NCBI RefSeq assembly: GCF_037042905.1
Contig: NW_026974140.1
Span: forward strand, 17,472,001 to 17,536,000
Direction: 5' to 3'
Length of the DNA: 64,000 nt
Source of the DNA: Lytechinus pictus
Lineage: Eukaryota; Echinodermata; Echinoidea; Temnopleuroida; Toxopneustidae
In this document: positions 42,799-57,418 of the stretch, one piece after another
Layout: every line of letters begins with the position of its first letter
Numbering within the stretch: position 1 is the first letter of the stretch
Position numbers and translations under genes: made by a program
Notes under the pieces: model-generated
Database searches by the model: none
Seen by the model: only the letters and a program-made list of their open reading frames with translations
What the model was told of the DNA's origin: nothing

Positions 42799-43930
42799 AG
42801 ATCTTTACCTTAAATCTGTGAAACTATCTTTATAACCCCATAGATCATAAACGTACTTGAGAAGTCTTTCAGTGGATTCCATTTGTTTGCGCATACATGT
42901 ACATCTGAAGCACAAATATCAAACTATCTGTATCTCATGCGGTCAAAAGGTAAATAGATACAAGAGGAGGAGACGTGATTCTGTTCCCAAATTATCATTT
43001 TTGTGCCACAAAATCTTCAATTCAAGCTCGATACCTTTCAATTCTTTCCTCTGTTCTCACTTTTGGTCAGAGAATGCAGATAGTGACCTAGATCAATAAC
43101 TGAAGATGTATTTCAATTTGCTTACACCGTGCTAGTCAGGGGTTACGCAAAAGTAGTGCATGGTGTAATCGAGTGTTCAATCTAAATTCGGAGTAAACAA
43201 CGCTTAAGATAGGGTTCGTTAAACGAACGCACGAACCGAATGTCGAAGTGGCAAAATCCCATATTTGCGCCTGATGGTTCACCAAACTTGCGTCAAGTTT
43301 GTTGTTGCCAAAGTTGTCACTTCTGTTTTCAGCTTTACATGTTGTTTTTCTTAAATCCTTGCAAATATTTTTGCATCCCGTAAACATTTTTTTTCTTTAG
43401 ATACTACATTAAAAAAAATCTTGAATAGCTGCAAGCCTGTCGGTTTAGTTTGGTGAACATCTCGATATGCATTCGTCCCGGGGCATTCGTCACCCTTCTC
43501 GACATCTCAACTCTCGTGTTTGTGAAAACACACCCTCAGAGAGTGACAGACAGAAAGAGAGGTAGAGAGAGACAGCGAGAGAAAGAGAGAGGGGAGAAGA
43601 GGAGGAGTGAAGTAGGCGTTTCCAATGATTACGTCTGTTGGTTTTTAATGATGCTCTCAGTGGTCAGTGCAGAATAGTTTTCGTGACAGTAGTCTCCATC
43701 TAGACACATACTAGCCTGGCTTGTATTGCCCATACACAGTCAAATCTTTTAATGTGTTTGATATCATGAAGAGGGAGAAAATTCTTTCATTTTCATCTTG
43801 ATTCTTATCCAAAATTCAATTGTGCGTTTGTGTGATTTCGTTTTCATTAATCCAGTTTTTACCGATTTTAAGGGAAATATTGATTGATTGATTGAACATC
43901 GCAGGAAGTCAAAAACTTTTCAGCTGGAAA
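42799..43930 (+). other. Upstream region and 5' UTR of the SLC5 gene
   Basis: No coding sequence. A GA-rich tract (43537-43607) lies about 330 bp before the start codon. ACATCGCAG at 43897-43905 could be a splice acceptor of a noncoding first exon. No TATA box is convincing. Confidence 0.35.
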
Positions 43931-44017
43931 ATGGTTCTTGTAGAGAATGCTTTACACCCGGTTGATTACGCTGTGATCGTCGTCCATTTCCTCATCGTAC
44001 TCGCTCTCGGGATCTGG
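43931..44017 (+). CDS. SLC5A: SLC5 coding exon 1
   Basis: 29 codons, phase 0 at donor GTAAGT. Encodes a short leader and the first transmembrane helix ([18 protein letters not shown]). Confidence 0.88.
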
Positions 44018-47000
44018 GTAAGTGGAGCGCATTTCTTCAAGTTAAATTCTTATAGAGGATTTTGATGGGAGCAAGGATCCTACAAAGAGACAGGCGCTCA
44101 TTAATAAGAAGATGCATTCACGCACCTGACTCTGTCAAAAGTATTATATTGAAATAATATTTCAGCTTTGTCCTGCCTTTTCTCAAATTAATCGGACAGT
44201 TTCGAGAAAAATCTTTATAATGCAATACTAGCTGTTTATTTCCGTATAAAATTTGGAAATTAAAAAATTAGTAACAAAGGCCCTATAATGAAATAAATTC
44301 TGAAATTCATTCTGCAAGTGTTGTATTCATATTGCAAACATGATATTAATATACCGTAATGATTGGCGGCTGAATATGTATCCTAAGAAGTAAAAGATAC
44401 ATTTTTAAACAGAAAAATCGCAATGTAGGGTCTACATTTGACCTTATAGTTGGCATGATGTCTGAATGAACATTTTACATCATAAGAATCTGAGGTACAA
44501 ATTTTATATTTAAAAAATTCAATTAATTGAAAATTTAGTAAGTGAATCAATTAAATATTCTATAATTCCGAAAAAAATCCACAGAATTCACTTTCCCAAG
44601 TGACAATCTATCATATTCATTTTGCGAAACACAAGTTGTTATCCTTCCTTTGGAATAATGCACATTTTCTTATACGCGAACATGAATGTGATGTAATATC
44701 ATTATGGGACTTCAATACAATAAAACGCCAATCAAAGCTCCGTATCAGATTCATTTTACGGGTGTCAAATTCCACCAATTGATCTATAAACGAAACACTG
44801 AGACATAAATACCCTGTGAATATATGGTTATGCTTAAGAGAGCTAAGTATATATACCAAATCAGAAACGCTAATAATATTACTTTAGATAATCAAGTATC
44901 TCAATTCTTTCATGACAGTAATAACAATGCAAGCAGGATAATTACTTTCGGGGTAAATTGAAACGGAATATGATCATGATCATGATGTTGCGCTATAATG
45001 TATTTAGGTAACGCCCCTTTCCCCATCAGATGTTCTTTCCGTTTCATCGTCTCCTCGTATTTTTTATTATCATTTTCGCCTGTTTTTATTACTTTGTTTT
45101 CTGCCTAAAATGACAAAGTAAAGCGCTTTAAATGGCGAATTAACTAGCACCGGACGAGATAAACCCTGTACAAAAAACAACAACAAAAACGCCAATTGAA
45201 ATTTTAAGCATGTTGTTTACGCCGCTAACAACTATTGTTTAAAGTTTAAACTATTGTTTAAAAAGATGTTTAAAAAGATTCAACAAGATGTTTAGAAAAG
45301 ATTAAACAATTTAAAAAGAAAAGGTTAAATAATTTAGAAGATTTTAAACATTACAAAAAAATAATTGTTTGAAAAAATCAAATAACTTGTATGCAGTGCT
45401 ATCAAAATATTATTATGATTTATATACATCATTTAATATTACAATTGAAATTTACCTGAATATGAAAAAGAAACTATTCGGCTTTTCCATGACACCTTAC
45501 TTTTACTTCTGAATAAACGCACGACTGAGTGAATCGATTTGGAAGACAAGAAGTAGAGATTCCATTTTTTTTTAAAGTTTAGATAAAATGAGCAAAATAA
45601 ATCAAATAATTTGTCAGTCAGGGAAAGAAACCTTTTAAGCATCGCATTTGCTCACAAACTGTAGTCTACGAGAGCGTAATTCAAAATGACCAGGAATGTT
45701 CTGTGACAGAGAAATCGTCGGGACATCAATGAAAGTTTTTACAATTTGGGGGAAAGGAAAACGACCTTAAAGTGACGTCACTGTATCAAATGAAGGGTTT
45801 TGGGGTATTATGAAAGCTCTACGACCAAGACCCCTGATTTCACAATTTCTCTTTCTCCTTCATTGTTTTTCTTTTGTTTTTATTTCATTTAAGAATAGTT
45901 AAAATTTACAAGGTGGTAGCCCCTGCTCCCTTGTGGCGCTGCCCCGATGATGTGTTGTGTAAACTTCGTAAGATATATGCATACCTTAATGTAATCAATT
46001 TGCACCAAGCTTTTGTAGCCTAAAACAGTTTTTAACCGTACTAAATGCGACCTAGACAAACACCCATAATTGCTATTCAAAATTATCATTATAGCATATT
46101 ATGCTTTCAATGAGCATAAATTTCATTGATTTATAATTTCTGGAATTACACCATTGAAAACTTGATTGGGCTCTATTTTTCCGATTTGTGCAAACAATGT
46201 TCAGTTTTATCAATTGAAAATTGAATTGGGAGGAGCAAAGTTTTACTACTTAACTATTTGATAGTTATATAGAGTGATCGAGTACTTTTCTTTTCTTAAT
46301 AGTGGTAAACAAATAATCAATCCTTTTTGTGAATAATAGCCCATGATTAACGAAACTGGTAAAAATCAGTAAACATTTTGGAAATTGTAACTAATCATTC
46401 AGTTGATTTTGAGGATTTTTTGCCCTTGAGAACACAGTTAAGTCGAACACAAAATTATTCCCAAAATGCCACACACTTGTTATAATGATGACCAATCCTT
46501 TAAGATCATAGCATGGCAGTGCATGGGCGTTGATGTCGCTGATATTACAGTTACCTTGAATTCATCTTGACGTTATTCTTCTTTTTTTCTTCATTCTTAT
46601 TCAAAGAGGATCAAGCTGTCTCCACGGCGCCTTACTTTAAATAATCCCTTTTTATTTCTCTTATTCTCGACCAAAATAGATGGTAACCCGAGTGCTTACT
46701 CAAGTTTAAGTTCGTCCGAAGTTCACTTTTCTTCGTGACTCTACAAACACAATTAAATGTGTCTCATATTACAAACATTCATTCTGTAGTATTTTCAAGC
46801 AAAGGAAGATTACAATGCTCGTAATGTAGAATACTTCTCTCCCGGCCCCTTTCAATGGAAAAAACTTGAATACCAAATTGATACGGAAGATTAAATAAAA
46901 TGAAAAGAAACTAATTAAAACAAAATCAATTAAACATGTACCACCAAAGTCTTCGCAGCATATTGACAAGAAATATGGAATAAAAGTTCAATTACAATCT

Positions 47001-47162
47001 ATTATTGATGTTTATTAATATTTGCAAGGGTTTCCAGAGTTTGATATCAAAATTGAAATGTAAATATTTCAGTGTTTGCGATCAACATCAGTACAAACAA
47101 CTAATCAATTCTCATAGGCCTAATTTTGGAATCCTTTAAATATGATACTCTAGTAATAACAT

Positions 47163-47193
<31 letters not shown>

Positions 47194-50100
47194 GGTGGTG
47201 GTGAGGGTGATGATGATGATGTATGTTTTATTTTCACCATGCATAACAAAAAAAATTGACAATGATTATACATAGTAGGAACTTGAATAAGCAAAAACAA
47301 AAATTGTTTGAAGTGCATGCAGAGTCCCTTAAATAATATCGTATAGTAACTCGTTTAACTAAAACATGGCTCAAATAAGCATTCATAACGACCAAAACAA
47401 AAATAAATTAATAATTATGGAATTAATAATATAGATGTATAGCTATATACAATTTTATCAGTATGTATTTTATGCCACAGACTCCGTTTAATTCATAGAT
47501 GAGGATAGAGCTGGGAATGATGGGGGGGTATTAGGATGATGGATGATTTGGCTCCATAATGATCTCAACTATTCTAAATCTAAATTGCTTTGAGCGTATA
47601 GATGTAGTAATGGATCGTGTAAAAAGCTCTTGGCATTGCGAAAAAGTTCTATAATCAATTTCACAGTCCTCTCTATCTCATTACTCAAAACAACTTAGCA
47701 AGGACATAAACAACAGCTAAAATAAACTAGCACAAATCAGATTCAACTTTCAATTTAGAAACACAAGTAAACCATTCTAAACGATCAGTGTAAAAGTTAA
47801 TTTCGAACATTTTCACATAATTTTATTTGGTTTGATGTCAGCATGAAATGATATATTGGTATAACAGGCTTAATTTTATGACGAATGAGGGGGAGGGGTA
47901 GAAACCAGCTGCTGTTCCATAATAGGGGCCTATTGTTTGTAAAAATTATTCACAATATAACGATAGTTAGTTACGACTGCGATATGTCATTAGCCAAATA
48001 CGTGTCTCAGTCGCATTAGCTACAGTTAAAATACGCAGATATTGATTGACACTTTACAACTAAAAAATCTTTTAAGGTAAGATTACATACTTTTAATCTC
48101 AATATTGATTACTGTGTGTTATTCATAACTTTCATACATATGCTTTTGACACTTCATAATTATGAGTGGTCGTAAAGTCAGGTATAAAAATACGATCAGT
48201 TTTGTGAAACATCTGTGTATATCAATATCTTTTATCATCCCTGATTATGATCCTGTCATTGTTTTCTTGTATTTATAGTCGGCATGGAAGTCAAACCGGA
48301 GTACAACCAGTGGTTACTTCTTAGCAGGTCGAGATATGGCATGGTGGCTGGTAAGTTAGTACGTCATTTTTGCATTTATTGTATAGTTAAAATCAGTTTA
48401 TTCCTTTAAACGAGCTATGAAAGAATCGCAATTAAACCAATACCTATAAAAAATGAATGTTTTTATTATTATTATCATTATGTATTGGAATTTAAAAATA
48501 ATATTCGATAAAACTGTGATCAATTATTGGTCTAAGCTTTGACCAATTGTTAATTAAAGCACCATTCAATATTTTTGTCAAAATGTTTACCAAACGATTG
48601 ATCGGATATTGATGAAAATAGATGGTCAATATTTTGACCAAAAATTATCCTTTTTTTGCCCAATCCTTATTGATTGAAACTGTTGAACAATATAATATTT
48701 TCTTAATTTGTTATGTAATATCAATTAACAGTGGTAAAAAATGTATTGTCTTTGTCGTCTCACCGTAATCATTTTTTGTTTGTACAACCACTATCCTATA
48801 TATAGATATTCCTCGAAGACACTGATTCTATTGAACTTTTCTGTTAGAAATCTAATATGCAGTTTTATTTGCTTTATACAGATCATTTATCAAACAAGAT
48901 GGACCGAGTAGGTGATTGTTATGCACTAAAGCATAACCTGAGGCTTTATCTCAGATTTAGTATCCAGAAAAACCAATTACTTGAGGAAATTAGCTCTTGA
49001 ATCTGTGATGATTGAATGAGATATGATTAGTTTATCACACCTTGTGATTGGAAAAACGGTGAATGGTTGCATAAAATATATTTATGAAACAATTGAAGTT
49101 AATATATTTCATAACTCTTCATTCTTATGTATAAAAATATATAACTGTATATCGGATGTCTGTTTCTGCTCTGTTTATGGTAACTCCCGTATATCATGTA
49201 TATAGGAACTCGACAGGACAGCGCGGCGTTTTGCTGGTAAACGCCAAGCTGGTATATAACCATTTACCTATATAGGAAACATTTTATGTCTAGGTTAATC
49301 AGTCAAAGTGGCTTGACCTTATATTTTGCTCGCTTTTATATTTTTCCAAAATGTTGCTTCATTTAGAAAACTCAATCCCAAACATGTTTGTCTGCAAGCT
49401 GTCTCCACTACACGACAATCCAAGTATTAATGTATAATGTTTATGGCATGCTCATATTCAAACTTATTGTATGCTTTTTGTGTTTAAAATATGCATCAAT
49501 TTAAATCTGGCTTTAAAAATGATTTGCTCATCCTATAGGTGGGCCTATCTCTGTATGTGAGTAACATCGGTAGTGGATCGTTTATTGGTCTTGGGGGAAC
49601 CGCTGCCGTGTCGGGTTATGCCGTAGTTTCTTACGAATTCCACGTAAGTATATAGAAATATTGTATACAAACTTTATTTCTACCTATATTTATGAAAAAG
49701 GATTACAAAATAATTCAAATTTAATCATTAAAATTGACTCAAATTACAGAAGAGTTTCAGAAAAAAGAGAAGTCTTTCGTGATCAGTGCACTCTAAAAAA
49801 TATTGGGTATAAGTGCTCCATGAGGGTAATTATGTGTCCAACCAACATTGAGTATTTCTTTTGGGCATTTTTATTTATCCAGTGTGATGAAAAGTTTTGC
49901 CCATTCTAAAGTAACAGCTGCTTATTTTTTAACCTTACTGGACACTATGCTTCCCGTATTGAGTAAAATGCTGCCCCAAATTGGTTGGACACATACATGT
50001 AATTGCCCTCGTGGTGGTAAAAATTCTACCAAATATTTTTTACAGTGTGGCCAATTTCAGGAAGAGTCGCAATCAAACACATTTTATCTGCACTTGGTCC

Positions 50101-53100
50101 GGATTCTGAGTAGTCCGGAGTCTATACAGTTATGGTGATATAGTCATGACAATGATAATGATAAATGGCAAGACATGATGTATAGATGGTATCTGGTTTT
50201 TGTCTCACCTGCATAGCAGAGTGAGACTATCGGCGCCGCTTTTCCGACGATGGCAGCGGTGGCGTCAACATCAAATCTTAACCGAAGGGTTAAGTTTTTG
50301 AAATGACAGCATAACTTAGAAAGTATAAGAACCTAGTTCATGAAACTTGGACATATGGTTAATCAAGTATTACTAAACATCCTGCCTGAGATTCAGGTCA
50401 CATGATGAAGCTCAAATGTCATTTAGGGTCAATGAACTTAGACCATGTTGGGGGAGTCAATATCGAAATCTTAACCTAAGGTTAAGTTTTTGAATAACTG
50501 TACCTAGTTCATTAAACCATGTTGGGGGTATTTGTTGAATTACCATCATAACTCTGAAATTGTATGGGTTTAGTTCATGAAACTTAGACATAAGAGTGAT
50601 CAAGTATCACTAAACATCCTGTGTGAGTTTCAGGTCACATGATCAAGGTCAAAGGTCATTAAGGTCAATTAACTTTGGCCATGTTGGAGGTGATTATTAA
50701 ATTGCTGTTATAACTGTCAAAGTTTATGGATATAATTTATGAATTGTGGACATAGGGGTAATCAAGTGTCACTGACAAGTCTTATGTCACATGATCAAGG
50801 TCAAATGTTATTTAGGGTCTATGGATGTAGTATTGTATCATGATATGAATGGTGTTTTTTGTGAATAAATATTTTATAGTAGTTTTCAAAGTCAGCACTG
50901 CTGCTATATTGAATCGTGTAATGCAGGTGAGACTATCAGAGGCGCTCCAATTGTTAATAAGGTATAGTGCTGCAAAAGTGAGGGAATGAAATCAAGAAAT
51001 CATAATTCAGATGTGATTGTAACTTTTCGAACATGATTTTATCATACGCTTGGTACCTTATATAATGTTAGCGGGTTCTGATAAAATTGGTATATTCATT
51101 CAACATTTCGTTTGTTGCGTGATATACAGGATACCGTTTACGTTGGGATCCCTGACATGTTGCCTCTAATATAGTGATATAAGATTATATTAAGATATAA
51201 ACCCTGTTTAAAATCTAATCACACGAGCAGAAATTATTCACATCCTTTAAGTTAATATACGCTTGGGACAATACACCCTACTTTAAAGAGAGTTCAATAT
51301 TTTCAAAAGCTCTAATGGATATAGGAAATAAGATACTAGTAAACAACTTTACCCCTTTACCCATCTTTCTGAGGATAATAGTATTATTACACTTTTCTGG
51401 GGGTGGATGTAATTCTTAAAAGATTAGAAATGGGCGAAATGACACCTCTTAGCATTTACTTGATGTCTAAAACGGTATGGAATGCCCTTATGAGTATAAT
51501 ATAGAGGTGGACTTTAAATCGGATTAGCTTGCATTTTCACCATGATGGATAAGATTCTTAAGTTCCAAATATAATTTTGCATGGAGTTAAATAGGTTTAT
51601 ATAACTCTATGATCACATTAGAGAATGAATCAAGGGATTTTAAATAGGGTTTTATAATTAATATTGGTTGCACAGTGAACGCTGGGCCAAAGTCGGAGAG
51701 TGGGAGCGATTCATCCCAGAACACTAAACTACGAAAAGACCTGAAATTGTTAAATCTTCCCGTTGTATTTCTCTTATAATTGATCTCGTTCTAAATCATC
51801 TATTTTCAAGGCACAAAAGATGCATTTTGACCCATTATTTTCTAGTTTTTGAATAAAACATTGAATTGAATTGAATTGAATTGAATTGAATTTACCAGTA
51901 CATATCACAAAAATCGATTTGAAGATTACAAAGGCACTGCGCAGACAAGGGGTATTACATCTTAGTCCTACATGACGTGAATGATTTTATTACAAATGAT
52001 AAGAATAATAAGAAAATCGAAAATCACGATTCTGATTTTTTTAATACTAATTTATTTCTTCATAGGGTCTGTTTTCTCTTCTTATATTGGGTTTCATCTT
52101 CACTCCGATCTACATATCATCAGGGGTAAGTATCTAATTTCAGAAACATATAATTTCACATATATATATCAAACCTGAGTGTTCTTGCAGTATGTAGTAT
52201 TAATAGACCTTTATTCAATATCAAACAAAGGAAAGTAACATCCAATTAAAATAAGTCCAGGTTGCTCGTTTTTTACAACGAAGAACATGACTAATGATTA
52301 CAAAATATATATTTTTATTCAATGTATTTAGATTGATTGGTTAATTGGTTGCATTTGCTCCCTTTGTTATTTACGATGAACATAATTATGTTCAAGTAAT
52401 ATAGGCCTACATGATGGTGTGGGGTGTGTGCGTGTGTGTTGTGCAAGGAATGAACAGTATGTCGAACAGTATACACCTGTTCTAATCCATTCATTAATCA
52501 GGTCAATCTTAAAGGGATCGTTTAACTTTGTGAGCAGCTGATTAAAAAAATTCTCAAACTGAGTTGAAACGTGCGTATGAGTGCCTGTATTTGTCCTCAA
52601 AAACCCTGAAACAGGAACCAAAAGGAGAATTTTTTAAATCAGAACAAAGTGAAATGATCACTTTAAGGTGTTGTATAGGTCAACATAGATGAAGGGACAT
52701 CGTTTGTCATATCATGCATATGGTCAATGTCAATCTATGGTGGTTATAAGGCCTAGAATAGTGTGTAAATTATTTACCCACATCCAACCTCAGTAAAACA
52801 TCACACTACGTGATTAAAATCCCTATCTTTAATGAGTACTCTAGGCTTGAAATAATCATATCTACATAAATAGAATAATGTTCAACGATATGAACGAGCA
52901 CGAGCAATACCCTAAAAATTTCATCAATATCTGATCAGAAATAACGAAGTTATTTTTAAAGTTAAGCAACATTTTGTGAAAACAATTATTACGTGATGGA
53001 TATTCATCAGATTTGGGCTGATGATGTCATGTTCCCACTTTCCCTTTTATTTTGTTATTACATGAAATCATAATTATTCAATACTTTTGAACATATGTGC

Positions 53101-56100
53101 ATGGTAAGTCTCCCTTATGAAAAAATTATCGTACACATGTAATCAGTAATCACTCCATTATTACTCTTTTTTTGGAGGGCAAAATTTGAAATACGTATAA
53201 CTTCATAAAAGTTACTGTAAAACAAAAAAGAATAACCTGGGATGTGACAACATCATGCAGACATACAGAGAATTGTTTTACAGGAACAAAGCAATACCTT
53301 TAAAAAGTCATAATTTTGTTATATCTTTTCCGATTCTGATAACAATTGTCAGTGTTTTGTTTGTCTGATTTTCTTTGCTCGTTCAAGCCATCGTATTTTC
53401 AGTCCGGATTTTCTCTTTAAATCAAAATCTTGCGATGGAGTGGTTCATACCTTTGTTTAGTAGCAAACTGGCAACTAATTAAATAACATTTGATATTAAC
53501 AGTCTTTGATAGTTGAACAAAATGTAAGAGATTAAAGAAGGAATTTAATTATAGAGCAAATGTTATGAATGCTGATTTGGCAACTAGAACAAGAGGAATG
53601 AAGTGAATAGAAATAACATGTAAGTGCACGTCTTATGATTGATAGGAGCACAAGCGAATTAAACAATTGATGTCGGCTTTCCTGTCTCCGTACTTCTATG
53701 AAAGTCCGTGAAAACTAACATTTGTTTTCAGATGAGTTTTTTTTGTGTGTTTTGGTTTGATTAAATTAAACACGATTTAAAATAGTAAAAGCCATTTTTT
53801 TTTTAATCAACGTTATTGCAATTATCAAATCCCTTCATTAGTTGACACAAACCATAACTTTGGAGTTTTGTCGTGGATGGTTATAATGCTCCGCTTCGAA
53901 ATACGTCTCAGCTATAACTTCATCTCAATTTTGTAACATTAAATCTATTTCGAGTCATGGGGTAAAATAATCATTTATTTGAAAACAACAACGAAAGAGT
54001 TTATATGGGTGAAAGGTGATGATCATGAGATATGTGTATGGGTTGGTACGAACAGGCACTTGTACCTGTACTAGAAAAATATACTTGTCAGAGACAGGTA
54101 ACAATATTTATCAAATATTAAGAGAGGTTTCTCTCGCTTTGTTTGCATGCCTTTCAATCATTTCTTTGGATAACAACGGTTATGCATACTCAGCTCTTTC
54201 ACTTGTGTAATCAAAAGTTTAGTTGACATTATATAGAATTTTCGCAAGACAGGGTGTGCGAAAGTTGCAGTATGATAATTTATTGAGTAGATTCTTGAAC
54301 GAGAACAAACCCTGCATCATTACTTGCTCTCGTTCTTCGAACCTCCAACTGCTCCTCATAGAAAAGGGAGGTTAAACAAATTACAAATAGAAACATGTAT
54401 ATTGATTCATATGGTAGTAAACAGTTCTTTATTAAAAAATGCTAAAATAAATTTTGATTTTGCTTAGTATACATCTCAGTTTCATGTGGAATATTATTAC
54501 ATGACGTTACAAGGTAGTTAGTAAGAGAAATTCTGATTATATATTATCAGCAATTTGGCGGTTAAATAGTAAATGTTGGTTATTTTTTACCTGATTGCTA
54601 AGAAGGCATTAATGCTTGTAAGCACACAACGAGAGGATCGACAGCTTAAGGTCCTCTCTGAGGGACCCGGTAATGAGGATTAATGCCTTACCAAAGGGCA
54701 CTAGCGCACCAACTGGGAATTGAACCCGGCTCACCGGAATCCGAAACCCCCGCTCTGCTGACTGCAGCTATCGCGCCTCCTTTGTACTTACAAGGGGCCA
54801 CGGAACCATTTTGAAAGAATGTGTGTGAGAGGGGAGGGGGGGGGGGGCTTCGAGCCAAAAGTGCTCAGAGGCTAAACATGTATGAAATTACAATCGGATG
54901 GTATTTTTCACGTTTTTGTACACGTTTGCTGAATGATGCCCCCATCCAGCGCCCCCACGTTCCGCGAACCATGTCTCACATTACTTACCCTTTATCGAAA
55001 TCTCAGACTCCTCCCCCTGCTCTCTCTGGCATTGTTTACTTTGTCTTTGCCTCCTGTATATGTTTCATTCAGGCGCGTAGCCAGGATGGGGGCGGTCGCC
55101 CCCCAAAAAAAAACGTCCCCAAAAAGAAAAAAAAGAGGAGAAAAAAAGAGAGGAGAAAAGGAAAAGCGAAGGGAGGAAAGGGAAGAAGGGTAGCTTTGTG
55201 GGTTTTTTTCTTTTTATTCTTTTTTTTTTCTCAAAAGAGAACTCCTTCACGTTTGCTCTAAATTTATATATGAATTTCAGAGTTTCATTTTATCTGCGCG
55301 GGGAAGAATATCTTCCTCCCGGCATATACACTTCTTCTCCTCTGTTTTGGGGAGTTAAAGATATGCACTCTCGCTAAATTGTTTGTAATCAAATCTGATT
55401 TTTCCAAGGGAAGTATTCAATATATCTTAGAGAATAACCTTTTCTCGGGACCCTCTTCTTTGCAAAAAAAAATTGATAAAACGCTTTAGCTTCCGCGCTT
55501 CGCGCAAGGTTACTATTATTTTAATTTCCGCCATTGTATTCCTTTTTTGTGCGTTCACAATCACTTTTGAAAACAAGGTACAAAATCACAATATATTCAA
55601 CTGAATTGGAGCTGATATAGGTACTAGAGACAAGAGAGACGGCTCCTTTTCATTTTAATTTATGAAACACCGATTTATGAAACTCCCCCTCCCTGCACCC
55701 ACCCCTAGGGAGCGCGCTTCGCGCGCTCTGTAAGTGTTGGCACGCTTCGCGTGCATTTACCACCCCCTCTAAAATGAAATCCTGGCTACGCGGTTGGTTT
55801 CATTCTGTATTATTTTTTTTACATATTTATTTTTGTGCCTCTTTCAGGTAACTACAGTTCCGGAGTATCTTCAGATTCGATTTGGAGGTCAAAGGTTACG
55901 TCTTCTCCTTGCTGTTGTTTCTATCATTTTTATTGTCCTCACAAACCTTTCGGTAAGAAATCTTGTATAAAAAGGAGCTTTAATAAAGACGACGGTTCAA
56001 AGATCACAAAGGAAGGATACAAAAAGCACCCCCCCCAAAAAAAAAAAAAAAAAAAAAGTTTGTTCATGCACAGTCCTAAATTTCCTAAGGATGAGCACGC

Positions 56101-57368
56101 GTGCAAATAAGGTTTAATTTTTATCTTCTGTCGTTTTTTTTTTCTTCCGTTAAGTTTCTTATTAAAAGCTACCTTGTCATTAAATATACAAAACGTGAAA
56201 ATAAAGTCATAATCACTTAGTAAGTCTACGAATTAGCACTAAAATTTTTGATGAATTTGGCACTCTGTCTTTTATCATCTATATTAAAAAGTACAAGTAG
56301 TAATTAATATCCTAACGATGAGTGAAAATTGTGTATTTAATACTAAAAGTACCAAGTTAAGATATTTTGGTCGTGTGTTATCATTACAGTCAGATCTCAT
56401 AAGATCAAGGGGTGAACGAGGATTTAAATAACCAAAGAAATTCCGCTTGATAGAAAGATGTCATATAATTATTATTGTGAATTATGTGCCATTTGTACGT
56501 ACAAAAAAATAAAATGAAATACTGTCATCAATATTGTTAAATGTTAGACGAATCAAATTGCGTTTCCATTACTAATGTTCACTAATAATGAAGTGTGTAG
56601 ATTTTAGTTTCAACCACGCCATTGAAAGAAATGAAACGTGGCTGAAAATGAATAAATCATATTTGTTGCTGATTATTTTCTCTTTTTTTATCAAGGCTGA
56701 AATGTACGCTGGTACAGTGATCATTCAACAATCTTTAGGATGGAATCTTTATCTATGTGTCGTATTGATTCTTGCTATGACTGGTGTATATACTGTAGCT
56801 GGAGGTTTGACCGCTGTTATCTATACTGATGCTTTACAATCGGTCATTATGGTCACAGGTGGAATGATTCTATTTATCATAGGTGGGTTATTATCTTTAA
56901 CTCTTTTTTATTAGTTATCATTATTATAGTTTCATTTTTCTCTTTGCGTCATCCGGTTGACATAAATTTGATTCGTATCCATATAAGAGGCTTTTATTCT
57001 AAAACGATTAAGTAAGCGAACAAAACAAATCTGTTAAAAATTCATCAATTTCAACCCCAAACGAATTCAGAATTGGTCACGTGGTTTCCTAAATACACGC
57101 ATGTATATATTTCATTTGGAGGAATATCTTTAGGTCTGTAATTAGTCGATTTTTCATGAATTATTCGAAATGTTTGGGAGAAGAATGAGATAAGTATTTG
57201 AAAATTCCTCATCCTCAAGCAGAAGCGTCGTGCATTATCGAAGAAAAACAAATAAGAAAGTTCAAGTATGGAGAGGTCTTGCTAGGATGAAAGCATACAT
57301 ATTTGATGATATTATGAAACGATTCCGATTGTTTGAAGTGGAGCCAAACAATAATGGAAAGGGATGAT

Positions 57369-57418
<50 letters not shown>

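Larger units (their letters stand above)
44018..48278 (+). other. SLC5 intron 1
   Basis: 4.3 kb, AT-rich. Contains a GTTTAAA-rich irregular tandem stretch (45230-45350) and a GAT/GGT trinucleotide microsatellite (47164-47221). No gene or well-defined transposon recognised. Confidence 0.5.

Noticed and set aside
54685..54783. Second tRNA-like sequence
   Set aside because: Also part of a SINE-like element with a conserved body; not a tRNA gene.
54821..55261. 146-codon basic frame
   Set aside because: Runs across the start of the hAT-like element and a purine-rich tract; low complexity.
56588..56695. Upstream extension of SLC5 exon 6 to an ATG at 56588
   Set aside because: The extension has no family match; the acceptor at 56694-56695 gives the right phase and restores homology with exon 5.
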